Origin: a virus
Virus record (IMG/VR): IMGVR_UViG_3300025671_000081
Span: 1 to 55,016 of that record
Length of the DNA stretch: 55,016 bases
Strand: one strand, 5' to 3'
Shown here piece by piece: positions 41,852-49,734 of this stretch. Below the pieces are notes generated by a model. The model ran no database searches. It had not been told where the DNA came from and saw nothing but the letters and a program-made list of their open reading frames with translations. Position 1 is the first letter of the stretch; each line of letters begins with the position of its first letter. Both the position numbers and the translations under genes were made by a program.

Positions 41852-42133
41852 TCAGGGCCCGACACCCTGGACTACTTCACGACAATGCTCTACGCTCCTG
41901 AAGTAGATCAGGAGGTCACGCATATCTCTTTCTACGAGCAACACCTGAGCATTGCCCTTTTGATCCTCAGTCGCGGCCGGAAGTGCTGGAATCGGCGGAA
42001 TGCACGCCGCCAGTTCCGTTGTCCGCTCGTCCTGACAGATCAGATCCGTCGCCCCCTTCATCGTCGCGCACCCGGCCACGAAGAAAGCGCATATTCCAGC
42101 TACCAACAGGGTCGCCGTGAATTTCTTTAACAT
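41852..42133 (-). CDS. Outer-membrane lipoprotein, Rz1-like spanin candidate
   Basis: A 93-aa lipoprotein: hydrophobic start and lipobox VAGC, with the lipidated Cys at residue 22, then a proline-containing stretch (ACIPPIPALPAATEDQKG). o-spanins (Rz1) are short proline-rich lipoproteins whose gene overlaps the i-spanin gene. Here the start lies inside 41967-42230. The region after residue 60 is helical. Would fuse the membranes in the last lysis step. Confidence 0.65.
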   Translation of the reverse strand: MLKKFTATLLVAGICAFFVAGCATMKGATDLICQDERTTELAACIPPIPALPAATEDQKGNAQVLLVERDMRDLLIYFRSVEHCREVVQGVGP

Positions 42134-42230
42134 CGTCCCGATACTCCTGCTCTCGTTTCTGCGCCTCAGACGCCCGGAAAAACCCGAGCGCTGCGCTGAT
42201 CAACTTTAGTAACGTGGAGAAGCCGCGCAC
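41967..42230 (-). CDS. Possible i-spanin-like protein overlapping the lipoprotein gene
   Basis: An 87-aa product with an N-terminal amphipathic or membrane helix (FSTLLKLISAALGFFRASEA) and a charged continuation (QKREQEYRDDVKEIHGDP); the last 30 residues, encoded where the lipoprotein gene overlaps, are low in complexity. The overlap of 167 bp in another frame matches the Rz/Rz1 layout, but the coiled-coil part is short for an i-spanin. The stop of the holin-like gene overlaps its ATG. Moderate support. Confidence 0.5.
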   Translation of the reverse strand: MRGFSTLLKLISAALGFFRASEAQKREQEYRDDVKEIHGDPVGSWNMRFLRGRVRDDEGGDGSDLSGRADNGTGGVHSADSSTSGRD

Positions 42231-42571
42231 TATTTCAGCGCCTTGTTAATGCCGCGACTGTCAATTTTGAACGGGTCGTTCGGCTTCTGCTTCGCAAACA
42301 GGAAGTTAAGCGCCAGGTAATCGATCACCTTATACAGCTTACCGATAATGCGGTTATCACTCGGAGTAGGCGTTAGCGACACGATCAACGACGCAACAGG
42401 ACTCAACAGGAACAATACCGCCAGCGCCTTTTCTACCGGATTAAGAACAGACCAGAGGCCGACCACCATGGCCGCCGCGTCCGTATCAATAACAGCAGCC
42501 TCAGCCGCAAATACCAGAGCCGGAGCAAAGAGCAGCCCAAGCGTTAAAAACACTGTAGTAATAAATTTCAT
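42230..42571 (-). CDS. Holin-like membrane protein
   Basis: A 113-aa protein with a cleavable-signal-like start (MKFITTVFLTLGLLFAPALV, then FAAEA) and one or two more hydrophobic helices (MVVGLWSVLNPVEKALAVLF and LLSPVASLIVSL), then a basic tail ending KIDSRGINKALK. Location between endolysin and spanin candidates suggests it controls lysis timing by making inner-membrane holes. The family is not recognised. Confidence 0.6.
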   Translation of the reverse strand: MKFITTVFLTLGLLFAPALVFAAEAAVIDTDAAAMVVGLWSVLNPVEKALAVLFLLSPVASLIVSLTPTPSDNRIIGKLYKVIDYLALNFLFAKQKPNDPFKIDSRGINKALK

Positions 42572-42594
42572 CGCTAATACCTTTCGGTCAATTA

Positions 42595-42660
42595 GAAAAA
42601 AACCCGCACGATTTGAGCTTCACAGTCGGGAACCCCCGACCCTCGATAGGCTTGGCGGGT
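42595..42660 (-). terminator. Intrinsic terminator after the Gp49-type gene
   Basis: Minus strand: ACCCGC and GCGGGT pair over a long loop that contains an inner GTCGGG/CCCGAC hairpin, followed by seven Ts. Lies between the Gp49-type gene and the holin-like gene. Confidence 0.7.
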
Positions 42661-42663
42661 GTA

Positions 42664-43227
42664 TTAGTTGTCGTGACTTTCATTGTGGCGCTGCTCAACA
42701 ACGCGGAAGCCAACATACGGCCACAGCTCAAAGACTGCGTTCTGAATCGCAACCTTAACACCCACTTCGTCGTTATCATTTTCTGGCGATACTGACACGC
42801 TTGGCCGACCAGTCACGGTAAATCCGTTATCCATGGTCAGGATGGCAAAGCGCAGAACGCTACCAGATTCGATCTGGTGGCGAATAATCTCCACCTTCTT
42901 GATACTGCCATGCAGCTCATCCAGCGAGACGCGACGCGCATTCAGTCCGCGAGCTTCGATCATGCCTTCGGTTACCACATCGTCTACAGACTTTTCGGCA
43001 ATGAGTGGCTGAGCCTGATACTCTTTGTCAAAAACAGGCGTAGGCGACCAGCTGATATAGCCTTCATGGCCAGGGTGATTCGATTCGCCACCATAGACGT
43101 ATTCCACCAGAAAACCAGCGTCAGCAGGATTCTCGTCAGCAGGACACTCCCAGCCGCGATACTCATTGTATTCGCCACGAGTCATTGGCTTGGCCAGCAC
43201 GCGCTTGGTACCGATAAATTCTTGCAT
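42664..43227 (-). CDS. N4 Gp49/Sf6 gene 66 family protein with extra N-terminal domain
   Basis: A 187-aa protein. The C-terminal ~75 residues (LRFAILTMDNGFTVTGRPSV, ENDNDEVGVKVAIQNAVFEL, WPYVGFRV) are the N4 Gp49/Sf6 gene 66 family. The N-terminal ~75 residues (LAKPMTRGEYNEYRGWECPA, HPGHEGYISWSPTPVFDKEY) are a separate small domain that phages often encode as part of such proteins. Both are of unknown function. Found with lysis genes in related phages. 1-bp overlap with the endolysin stop. Confidence 0.82.
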   Translation of the reverse strand: MQEFIGTKRVLAKPMTRGEYNEYRGWECPADENPADAGFLVEYVYGGESNHPGHEGYISWSPTPVFDKEYQAQPLIAEKSVDDVVTEGMIEARGLNARRVSLDELHGSIKKVEIIRHQIESGSVLRFAILTMDNGFTVTGRPSVSVSPENDNDEVGVKVAIQNAVFELWPYVGFRVVEQRHNESHDN

Positions 43228-43700
43228 TACATCGCCCCTTTCAGGAAATTGACCACATCCATATTCGGACGCGGTGAGATGGTTGTGTATTCGCCTTTCT
43301 TGTCGCGCACCCAGATAACAGGGTTTCCGTTTGACGTTGGCCGCTTATCCAGATGCAGCATCCAGTGAGGTTTGCCGTCGTACTGCGTATCGAAATACAG
43401 ACCGATACCAGTAAAGCCGCAACGGATTGCAACGATCAGCGCGTGGAATGGATCGCAGTCGCAGAACACGTCACCAGCGTCTGACTTGCGACCGCTGCCG
43501 ACGTAATGACGGCTCGTCTCGCTGCCATCCTCACGAATCCAGCCACCTTTAACTGGCGACGGATTAACAATGCAGCCCAACTGAACACGGAAGAACTCAA
43601 GCGCATAGATAAAGCCAGGCTCTATCTTTTCCAAAACACCCGCGGGAAACTCGCCCGGGCTAAAGTGTTCAATGTCAGACCAGTCAATAATTTGCTTCAT
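43227..43700 (-). CDS. Endolysin candidate, M15-type peptidase
   Basis: A 157-aa protein of peptidase M15/DD-peptidase type. Zn ligands: His in TSRHYVGSGRKSDAGDVF together with the Asp of SDAGD (the SxHxxxxxxD-like motif), and the later HWMLHLD (third His). Such enzymes cut the cross-bridge of peptidoglycan. ATG 43700 starts within the stop of the next gene upstream and fits the family. It lies in the lysis cluster and has no signal peptide, so a holin is expected to let it out. Confidence 0.75.
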   Translation of the reverse strand: MKQIIDWSDIEHFSPGEFPAGVLEKIEPGFIYALEFFRVQLGCIVNPSPVKGGWIREDGSETSRHYVGSGRKSDAGDVFCDCDPFHALIVAIRCGFTGIGLYFDTQYDGKPHWMLHLDKRPTSNGNPVIWVRDKKGEYTTISPRPNMDVVNFLKGAM

Positions 43701-44035
43701 GCGAACGCCTTGTAAATTCTTAGAGCTGTGCCGATTGTCACGCACATTACACAGACTGTTAATCCCATTGCGATTTTAGCGACGGGGCCAGCCTCGTACA
43801 TGGTTTCGTTTTTGTCTGCCTGCCAAGCCTTACGGCAGTGGTTGGAACCATCGACCGGCTTGAACGCATAGTTTATTACGCGCTCCTGAATAACCCAGAA
43901 ACGCTCAGATCCGCGCGCAGCGAAATATCCAGTGCGAGCCGAAATAGTTGAATCTGGATTGCCACCGAATACCGAATTACCAAACTGATCGAGGGACAAC
44001 AGTATGTTGTAAACATACGAATTACGCTCAGTCAT
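43697..44035 (-). CDS. Lysis-region membrane protein, uncharacterised
   Basis: A 112-aa protein starting MTERNSYVYNILLSLDQFGN followed by SVFGGNPDSTISARTGYFAA, the start of a common phage family often found near lysis genes. It ends with a transmembrane helix (AKIAMGLTVCVMCVTIGTAL). ATG 44035 overlaps the upstream stop. Cys and His residues (NHCRKAW) may bind metal. Possibly a lysis accessory protein. Confidence 0.65.
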   Translation of the reverse strand: MTERNSYVYNILLSLDQFGNSVFGGNPDSTISARTGYFAARGSERFWVIQERVINYAFKPVDGSNHCRKAWQADKNETMYEAGPVAKIAMGLTVCVMCVTIGTALRIYKAFA

Positions 44036-44529
44036 ACCCCCTCCTGATCGTTTCCCGGTTGTTCCGCTGAATACTCGCTCAAATTGTCGAGCGACCACTC
44101 TGAGCCAAGCACCAGCTCAATCGCTAGGTTCGCGGCGTCTGTCATTTCCTCAGGCACAGATGCAGCAAGGGTCGCGTTATCGAACTCGCTGCTCTGGAGC
44201 TTGCGCATAAACGTGATAGTAAAATCGATCTTTTCCCACTCAGTGAATAATCGGCGCGAGATCTCGTTACCGGATTCATCAACTCCGCCGAGCAGCGGCT
44301 TAAATAACTGATACTCACGAAGAGTTAAATACCCCAGCGGGGTAAACGACTCGCCATCGTCATCGCTGAACTTTTTGCCGCGATAGATGTGAATCTCAAA
44401 TGTCTGGCCACCCTGAGTGACATCCAGCACAGATAGCGGCGAGTGGTTTGCGTAATCAGAATGGATACCGGGAATAACAACAGAGACCATTTGATGATCG
44501 GGAAGATCTGCTGCATTAATCAGGCTCAT
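44032..44529 (-). CDS. Hypothetical structural protein
   Basis: A 165-aa acidic protein, beta-rich in the first half (HQMVSVVIPGIHSDYANHSP, TFEIHIYRGKKFSDDD) and helical later (MTDAANLAIELVLGSEWSLD). 4-bp overlaps with both neighbours. Context (next to a LamG-like protein) suggests a fibre or chaperone role, not shown by any motif. Not recognised. Confidence 0.55.
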   Translation of the reverse strand: MSLINAADLPDHQMVSVVIPGIHSDYANHSPLSVLDVTQGGQTFEIHIYRGKKFSDDDGESFTPLGYLTLREYQLFKPLLGGVDESGNEISRRLFTEWEKIDFTITFMRKLQSSEFDNATLAASVPEEMTDAANLAIELVLGSEWSLDNLSEYSAEQPGNDQEGV

Positions 44530-45242
44530 AGCGCGCCCTCTGCGTATTCGATGACTCTATCTCCGTCACCCACCCAGAAATCATCGCTAGGTTTTTTAGT
44601 GACTGTCTCCCAGTCTCCGGGCACATAGTTAATAATCGTGCCATTGTTGCCGCCTACGGTATCACGCAGCACACCACCGTTGTCATCGAATGGCCAGTAG
44701 TTTGTTGTAACGCCCGACTGCTTTATCTCGATGCTGAAAACATTTCCGCTATAGTTAGGAATTCCGGTATTGCTGCTCCACTTCGTGAAAAATGAATCTA
44801 GCACAATCGGGCCAGAATACGATGCCGTCGCCAGCAGAGTGCCGTTTGCGTAAAAACTGACCGTGCTACCTGATTTAATATACTCAAATTTGTGAATTAC
44901 TCCCGTCGCTGGAACCTCCGATAGAACTGTATTGGACGGAAATCCATAACCAGAAATCCCAGTCCCATTCGTTAAAAACCGAGATTCGTTTTCGTTATCA
45001 TTCGTCGTATCAGCGAAAAACCAGCCACCACTCGCACCAGGCCATTTAGCATAAAACTCAATCTCGCAATCGCCAGCGACTGTTATCGTGCTGTCTAACG
45101 ATACATGTTGAGTGGCGTTGAGGTTCATAATTGCGCGGGTAATAGCACTCACTCGTCGATAGAACCGATCTCCCGGATCTAACGGATTGCGCCAGGGCGA
45201 TAGGATGCCGCTCTTACGAATGCCGCTTTGCGCTTTAATCAC
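44526..45242 (-). CDS. Fibre protein with LamG/concanavalin-like domain
   Basis: A 238-aa protein. Residues ~45-205 fit a LamG/ConA-type jelly roll: CEIEFYAKWPGASGGWFFAD, VIHKFEYIKSGSTVSFYANG, TLLATASYSG and KWSSNTGIPNYSGNVFSIEI. Such domains bind carbohydrate and are common in phage tail fibres. The N-terminus (PWRNPLDPGDRFYRRVS) may attach it. 4-bp overlaps on both sides. Confidence 0.7.
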   Translation of the reverse strand: MIKAQSGIRKSGILSPWRNPLDPGDRFYRRVSAITRAIMNLNATQHVSLDSTITVAGDCEIEFYAKWPGASGGWFFADTTNDNENESRFLTNGTGISGYGFPSNTVLSEVPATGVIHKFEYIKSGSTVSFYANGTLLATASYSGPIVLDSFFTKWSSNTGIPNYSGNVFSIEIKQSGVTTNYWPFDDNGGVLRDTVGGNNGTIINYVPGDWETVTKKPSDDFWVGDGDRVIEYAEGAL

Positions 45243-45535
45243 TGACTGCTCACGCTCACTGAGTATTCTGCGCCGGTATTCGTTGGCGTCAGAACAATAA
45301 ATGCGAGAGAGCCAGCTTCGACTTGGATCATGCCGTTTTCGGGGATGACGTTTTCGCCGTCGGCGCCAGGATTGCGAGCGTCCGCAACGTCAAAGCCTTT
45401 CGGCACTACAGTAAGCGTAACGTCGCCGGTCGAGCCTTTGATGTGAACGGTGTGCAGCGACACGGAATCAATGACAGGAATGTTTTGCACTCCAGTGAAC
45501 GGCCCGAAGACCGCGCTCTTAGTAATATCAGCCAT
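45239..45535 (-). CDS. Small beta-rich structural protein
   Basis: A 98-aa beta-rich protein (VSLHTVHIKGSTGDVTLTVV, AGSLAFIVLTPTNTGAEYSV). Likely a small surface or fibre-related protein, placed just before the LamG-type protein. Not recognised. Its start overlaps the stop of the gene before by 8 bp. Confidence 0.6.
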   Translation of the reverse strand: MADITKSAVFGPFTGVQNIPVIDSVSLHTVHIKGSTGDVTLTVVPKGFDVADARNPGADGENVIPENGMIQVEAGSLAFIVLTPTNTGAEYSVSVSSQ

Positions 45536-45773
45536 TCGTCCCGTCTCCCCGAATCTGTCGATCAGTCAGCACCGCAATATCTTTATCATGCTGGCTGATT
45601 ATCGTCGCGTGCTCATCAAGCCGCGTCTGATGTCGAATGTGCTGCTCATCGTGCACTGACAACTTAAACGAGATCATGCCGTAGATTTTACCAAGCCCGA
45701 TCAGCTGCACAGCAAAAGTTGCGAACAGTCCGACCACCGCGATCAGTATGTTCATGTCGACGTTTTCAAGCAT
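45528..45773 (-). CDS. Small membrane protein with coiled coil, lysis-related candidate
   Basis: An 81-aa protein: one transmembrane helix (MNILIAVVGLFATFAVQLIG) and a charged helical region outside (RLDEHATIISQHDKDIAVL). The layout is that of holin accessory or i-spanin-like proteins. ATG 45773 follows a terminator, so the longer frame is not used. First gene of the late block after the terminator at 45793. Confidence 0.6.
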   Translation of the reverse strand: MLENVDMNILIAVVGLFATFAVQLIGLGKIYGMISFKLSVHDEQHIRHQTRLDEHATIISQHDKDIAVLTDRQIRGDGTNG

Positions 45774-45792
45774 GATTAAAAATCCCAGACGC

Positions 45793-45830
45793 AAAAAAGC
45801 CCGGATCAGATTTAACTGCCGGGCTGCTTT
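45793..45830 (-). terminator. Intrinsic terminator between early and late genes
   Basis: Minus strand: GCCCGG/CCGGGC stem, 14-base loop, then six Ts. Separates SSB and early genes from the late block; antitermination or a late promoter must act for genes downstream. Confidence 0.8.
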
Positions 45831-45926
45831 AAGGTCACTGACGACCAATTTACTGATTTTATACCCTAGCTGCGCAGGAGTGTCAACAATTATCAACGCT
45901 GGATGTTAATTCAGGGGCAGTTGGTG

Positions 45927-46466
45927 TTAGAACGGAATGCCGTCATCAAAGTCATCGAAGCTGTTACTCGGCGCTGGCATCTGCTGCGCTGGAGCTTGCT
46001 GAGGCGCCGAACCTTGCTGTGGTTGCTGATACTGAGGGTTTGACTGTCCAGCCTGCTGTTGAGGTGCTGACGCTTGCTGAGGCTGCGCCATCTGTGCGCC
46101 TGGTTGCTGATAGCCACCCTGATCATTCTGTTGGCGGCTATCCAACATCATCATTTCATTGCAGATGATCTCAGTGGTGTAGCGCTTAATGCCGTCCTTC
46201 TCCCACTCTCGAGTACGCAGCTTGCCTTCGAAGTAGGCGCGCGAACCTTTCTTCAGGTACTGCTGGCAAATTTCAGCCAGACGACCGTATACAGTTAGTC
46301 GGTGCCACTCAGTCTGTTCTACCTTCTGGCCGGTTGCCTTGTCGTTGTAACTTTCATCTGTTGCCAGTGACAGGTTGGCCACTGCATTGCCATTGGGCAT
46401 ATAACGAACTTCCGGGTCACGCCCAAGAGTACCGATCAGAGTTACTTTGTTAATTGCTCTTGCCAT
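45927..46466 (-). CDS. ssb: Single-stranded DNA-binding protein
   Basis: A 179-aa SSB: OB fold in the first ~110 residues ([59 protein letters not shown]), a Gln/Pro/Ala-rich linker and the acidic tip DDFDDGIPF for partner binding. Tetramer that coats ssDNA at forks and recombination ends. Supports the RecT and O/P systems. Confidence 0.96.
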   Translation of the reverse strand: MARAINKVTLIGTLGRDPEVRYMPNGNAVANLSLATDESYNDKATGQKVEQTEWHRLTVYGRLAEICQQYLKKGSRAYFEGKLRTREWEKDGIKRYTTEIICNEMMMLDSRQQNDQGGYQQPGAQMAQPQQASAPQQQAGQSNPQYQQPQQGSAPQQAPAQQMPAPSNSFDDFDDGIPF

Positions 46467-46514
46467 TTCTACTCACCTTTCGTATTTGTCCCGGCTCTGC
46501 CAGGACGGTTATTG

Positions 46515-46586
46515 TCATGTCTCCGCTGCTATATCGTCAGCCGGTGACAGTACGCCGCCCGGCTGCTTTAGCATGTTCAGCTTCAC
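46515..46586 (-). pseudogene. DUF1367-like N-terminal remnant
   Basis: A 23-codon frame starting GTG within the previous stop (GTGA) reads (M)KLNMLKQPGGVLSPADDIAA and ends ET, stop. This is the typical start of DUF1367-family phage proteins (~190 aa), lost after residue 23. The rest of the family sequence is not found downstream. Probably a deletion remnant. Confidence 0.4.
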
Positions 46587-47140
46587 GGCTCAAAACTCAG
46601 AACTTCTGAAACAAGAATTGACTGTTCAACTGCTCTGTCGTCAGCTAGGAAGCTGTACTCATAACAGTGTACTGCCAGAGTCTCTTTCCACAACCTCTTA
46701 GACGCCTCCAGCGACTGGGTCGGGGTTTCAGATAAAACTCTATCGACGTACATTGCATGCTTGTCTGCAAAGTTTCCATGCCCATCCTGATTCCCTATTG
46801 CTCGAAACTGGTTCGCGCATTCTATGAGCATGTCTTTTGCGCCAGACGCAGCACCCCGCAACCGCTCCACCTGCGCGGCTAGTTCGTTAGCCTTCTGGTT
46901 AAACAGCCATTCGGCACGATCCCAGGCGGCGTTTACTATCTTCTGCTTGTCCGCCGGTAGTCCATCCAAACCCCAGCTAGCGTTAAAATCTTCCCGCGTC
47001 TGTGTGTACGGTACTTTTTCTAGTCGTTCGACTTTTGCGGCTAGTTCGCTGCTTTCGCGGGTTAACTCTTCTATTGTCGCTTCATGCTTAACACAAAGCT
47101 CTGACAGTGTTTTTTGGCTTACTAATGTGTATTTATTCAT
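46583..47140 (-). CDS. Hypothetical coiled-coil protein next to attC-like site
   Basis: A 185-aa protein with two similar heptad stretches (ELAAKVERLEKVPY and ELAAQVERLRGAASG), a central NASWGLDGLPADKQKIVNAA and a helical C-terminus. Resembles variable phage accessory (Ead/Ea22-like) proteins in style. Located directly downstream of the attC-like site at 47156-47202, with AGAGGGTAGGGT before its ATG, so it may be a single cassette inserted in the nin-like region. Confidence 0.6.
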   Translation of the reverse strand: MNKYTLVSQKTLSELCVKHEATIEELTRESSELAAKVERLEKVPYTQTREDFNASWGLDGLPADKQKIVNAAWDRAEWLFNQKANELAAQVERLRGAASGAKDMLIECANQFRAIGNQDGHGNFADKHAMYVDRVLSETPTQSLEASKRLWKETLAVHCYEYSFLADDRAVEQSILVSEVLSFEP

Positions 47141-47155
47141 ACCCTACCCTCTGTT

Positions 47156-47202
47156 AATAACACACGCCAGCACGAGACAAAGCTCGTGTGTGCGGCGTTA
47201 TT
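47156..47202 (-). repeat. attC-like site 15, outside the main array
   Basis: On the minus strand: AATAACGCCG... and ...GTGTGTTATT cores, inner stem CACGAG/CTCGTG around CTTTGT. Same class as sites 5, 10, 12 and 14. The left core covers the stop codon of the gene at 47198-47458. Orientation relative to gene direction is the same as in the main array. Confidence 0.7.
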
Positions 47203-47458
47203 GCTCTCCGCTCAAATCTTCCGCGTAAACCTGGATCATTCCTTTCATCTGAATCTCTTCCTTGAGCCAGTGGTAATGCTTCAGGTGCCACCAGTCGCCT
47301 GTTGTGATGAACTTCCGTCCACGCTCTACCCCTCTCAGCTTTAGCGGGGTATTGAGAAACGTCCATTCACTGCGTCTGAGATCCAGCTCCTTGGCCAGCT
47401 CTTGTGCCTGTTTCAGCTCGCCAGCGAGAATAAATAGCTTATCGTTAGTCACTTGCAC
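47198..47458 (-). CDS. Small hypothetical protein
   Basis: An 86-aa soluble protein (LFILAGELKQAQELAKELDL, RKFITTGDWWHLKHYHWLKE). Helical start, then a Trp/His-rich part. Not recognised. Its stop codon is inside attC-like site 15. Starts within the end of the preceding gene (10-bp overlap). Confidence 0.6.
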   Translation of the reverse strand: MQVTNDKLFILAGELKQAQELAKELDLRRSEWTFLNTPLKLRGVERGRKFITTGDWWHLKHYHWLKEEIQMKGMIQVYAEDLSGEQ

Positions 47459-47694
47459 GCCCTTTTTTCGGAATCGATCAACCAGTTGTTCTTAATACCC
47501 AGCAACCAACTGTACGTATAAAACCCACTTAGCAGGAGTATTCCCCACTGCTCCGCCGTGTACGCTGAGTAAAACCAGAATGGCTGGCCGCACAACCCAA
47601 ACAGGCAGGCGTACTTCTTCCATTCTTCTCGACTTTGCTGAGTGAGCCATATCGCTATGACTCCAGTTACTGCAATTGCTATCTGATCAAGCAT
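47449..47694 (-). CDS. Small membrane protein
   Basis: An 81-aa protein with three short hydrophobic helices (IAIAVTGVIAIWLTQ, ACLFGLCGQPFWFYSAYTAE, GILLLSGFYTYSWLLGIKNN). Probably in the inner membrane. Resembles small phage inner-membrane proteins of unknown function. Its ATG overlaps the previous stop by 1 bp. Confidence 0.65.
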   Translation of the reverse strand: MLDQIAIAVTGVIAIWLTQQSREEWKKYACLFGLCGQPFWFYSAYTAEQWGILLLSGFYTYSWLLGIKNNWLIDSEKRACK

Positions 47695-47954
47695 TACTGA
47701 TTGCTCCGCCCGTCAATTGCTCGCATTACCTCGGCCTTCATTGCCGGGTGCATCACAATCCTTCTGGTTTCGTTACACACATAAAACTCGCGGCTAGGAA
47801 CCTGGTCGATAACGACTTTTGTGGCCCGGAGTGGACGCCAAGGGCGCGACAGAAGCCGCTCACGCCACGTTCTGGTCACTGTCTTCTCTTCTGGCTGAGT
47901 GAGCGCCGGGTTTTCTATCACTGTGTAGCCGCATAAAGGGTCATTCAGGATCAT
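47694..47954 (-). CDS. Small hypothetical protein
   Basis: An 86-aa basic protein (RTWRERLLSRPWRPLRATKV, PSREFYVCNETRRIVMHPAM). The sequence CNETRRIVMHPAM is a pattern in short phage proteins seen beside nin genes. No catalytic motif. Overlaps the preceding gene by 14 bp. Confidence 0.6.
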   Translation of the reverse strand: MILNDPLCGYTVIENPALTQPEEKTVTRTWRERLLSRPWRPLRATKVVIDQVPSREFYVCNETRRIVMHPAMKAEVMRAIDGRSNQ

Positions 47955-48321
47955 AGCTTGAGTCTCTCAGCACGTTCGTTTCGACAAAACACGGAATGCA
48001 ATATGTTTTGCCATCTGCGCATTCAGCTCTCTCGGCCCGCACTTCTTCTCGACACTGCTCGCATACGGTAGGGTTGCAGGCAATCTGGTTAGGTATAAAC
48101 CGCAACACTGGCCCAGAAGAGGAATGAATCTTCGCCTTCAGGCTCTCGATCTCTTTCGGGGAAAGCTTGTCTGGATTCGCCACTATCGGCTTTTTGTCAA
48201 AAAGCAGCCGAGCCGTCCGATAATTGATTTCGGCCATAAGATCGCGATTTGGCTGAGCTATAAACTGTTCAACCGACTCCCTCAAAATATCGATATGCTC
48301 CTGACGTAATTCGCTAGTCAT
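47941..48321 (-). CDS. Zinc-finger-containing hypothetical protein
   Basis: A 126-aa protein. The C-terminal part has a treble-clef-like Cys set: CEQC near residue 85 and CIPC near 105. The N-terminal half is helical (QEHIDILRESVEQFIAQPNR). Could bind DNA or RNA. In lambda order this place, after NinG, is close to the Q region. No family name. Confidence 0.6.
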   Translation of the reverse strand: MTSELRQEHIDILRESVEQFIAQPNRDLMAEINYRTARLLFDKKPIVANPDKLSPKEIESLKAKIHSSSGPVLRFIPNQIACNPTVCEQCREEVRAERAECADGKTYCIPCFVETNVLRDSSYDPE

Positions 48322-49049
48322 ACCGCCTCCCGGTTACGTTCGTTTCTGACGTTTTCCCAGTACCGCTCCAGCCACGCCTCAATCGGAGCCAGGCACAGGT
48401 TATCCACAGTCTTTATCTCATCCATAATGAGATTCCAGAGCGGAGCCCACTGGCGTGACCAGTTGCGCGTCTCGATTCGATTGCAACGACCGGTTGCCAT
48501 TAACCGTCCCAACTCCTGAACCTGACTGGTATTCAATGAGAGGCTTCTGACGGTTCCTCCCTCGATCGCGGGACTAATGGCTTCCCGGTAATGGCAGAGC
48601 GCGCAGTAGATCAGATCCAGAAGTGCGGCTTGGCGCTCTATCGGCATATTCGGGAACTGGGCTTTCATTTTTTTCTGACACACACGATACAGGTGGTTCT
48701 GAGCCTGCTTGAACTCCAGCTCAGTCGCTTGGAAGTCGGGCATATACATGATGTTGCCGAAGGCCCGCTCGTGGTGTTTCAGTTTTCGGTTTAGGTCAGA
48801 ACGTATCTGCATCTTCTGCTGATCACACCATATCTGGTTCAGATTGCTACTGAATCCACCGAAGTCGGGATTCGTGACCTTGGTTTTGCTCCAGTCACCA
48901 GACACTGCAGAAGATTGATTCTGCTTAATGCCCAGCTTGGCAGTCTCAACAGCTCCAGCCAGCGATGAATCAGAGCCGTAGAAATAAATCCAGTGCCACA
49001 GATTGCGAGTGGTCAGAGGCTTTGGCAAATTGCGCGTCAGATTAGTCAA
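48318..49049 (-). CDS. Hypothetical protein at the position of lambda Q
   Basis: A 243-aa helical, basic protein (RNLWHWIYFYGSDSSLAGAV, LNRKLKHHERAFGNIMYMPD, ERQAALLDLIYCALCHYREA). I see no clear Q-family motif. It overlaps NinG by 8 bp and stands where Q stands in lambdoid phages, so a late antiterminator is possible but not shown. Several Cys residues (YCALCHY) might bind metal. Confidence 0.55.
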   Translation of the reverse strand: MTNLTRNLPKPLTTRNLWHWIYFYGSDSSLAGAVETAKLGIKQNQSSAVSGDWSKTKVTNPDFGGFSSNLNQIWCDQQKMQIRSDLNRKLKHHERAFGNIMYMPDFQATELEFKQAQNHLYRVCQKKMKAQFPNMPIERQAALLDLIYCALCHYREAISPAIEGGTVRSLSLNTSQVQELGRLMATGRCNRIETRNWSRQWAPLWNLIMDEIKTVDNLCLAPIEAWLERYWENVRNERNREAV

Positions 49050-49734
49050 TGGATGGCTCCTTTAAGTCGCTCAGCATTTTTTTAAATTTGCCTTCCGTTG
49101 CCTTAAAGTCTTCGATCGTAAACTTCGCTGGTTCGTGAGGGCCTTCAAGCCACTCCACATTCTCTATTCCAATCCTCCGCACAAGTTCCACTCGGTATGC
49201 AGCTGTAACCTGATGATTCTTGCGGGCATAATTTCCTGCACCGCCATTACACGACTTGCACTGACGGTGCGCGTTCATCGGCTCGAATCGCAACTCTGGG
49301 TGGCTGCCTACGCTCAGGTAGTGACCGCAGTCCCATGCTCCGCCGGGCTTCCACCCCTCGCTCTGCTCAACCTCGCTCTCAGTGCGACCGCAACTCACGC
49401 AAGGCATGCCCGCGTCTCGCGCCCGTATGTAAGCGTTAAAATGCTTTTGAGCGACCTTTTGACGATAATTGCGATCATTATCACGCAGTTTGTCTTTCGC
49501 CTTTTTGGTCTTGGCTCGATATTCACGCTCTTTTTTCTTGGCCTCCTTCGCCATCACCCGCTTAACGTAACAATCCAACCCCTGACGAAGGCGGTCGCGC
49601 TCAGCCTGCATGTGCTCTTCTGCATAGCTGTTCATGCACTCGAACGAATGGAATTTCTTCTTGTGCGGAATGCTCTCTGACTTACTTGCTGGCGGCAGAG
49701 CTTCGCCGCATCCGCATTTACAGCGACGAGTCAT
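49042..49734 (-). CDS. ninG: NinG (Rap) family recombination nuclease
   Basis: A 230-aa protein of the lambda NinG/Rap family, a structure-specific nuclease that resolves branched recombination intermediates. Features: CKCGCGEALPPASKSESIPH at the start, a basic coiled coil near 60-90, PCVSCGRTESEVEQSEGW, AWDCGHYLSVGSHPELRFEP (HNH-like core) and NAHRQCKSCNGGAGNYA. Works with RecT/exonuclease/SSB. Confidence 0.94.
   Translation of the reverse strand: MTRRCKCGCGEALPPASKSESIPHKKKFHSFECMNSYAEEHMQAERDRLRQGLDCYVKRVMAKEAKKKEREYRAKTKKAKDKLRDNDRNYRQKVAQKHFNAYIRARDAGMPCVSCGRTESEVEQSEGWKPGGAWDCGHYLSVGSHPELRFEPMNAHRQCKSCNGGAGNYARKNHQVTAAYRVELVRRIGIENVEWLEGPHEPAKFTIEDFKATEGKFKKMLSDLKEPSID

Noticed and set aside
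46490-46520. Another attC-like site before SSB (AATAACC on the minus strand)
   Set aside because: No GTTAT partner core at the right distance, only a weak inner dyad.
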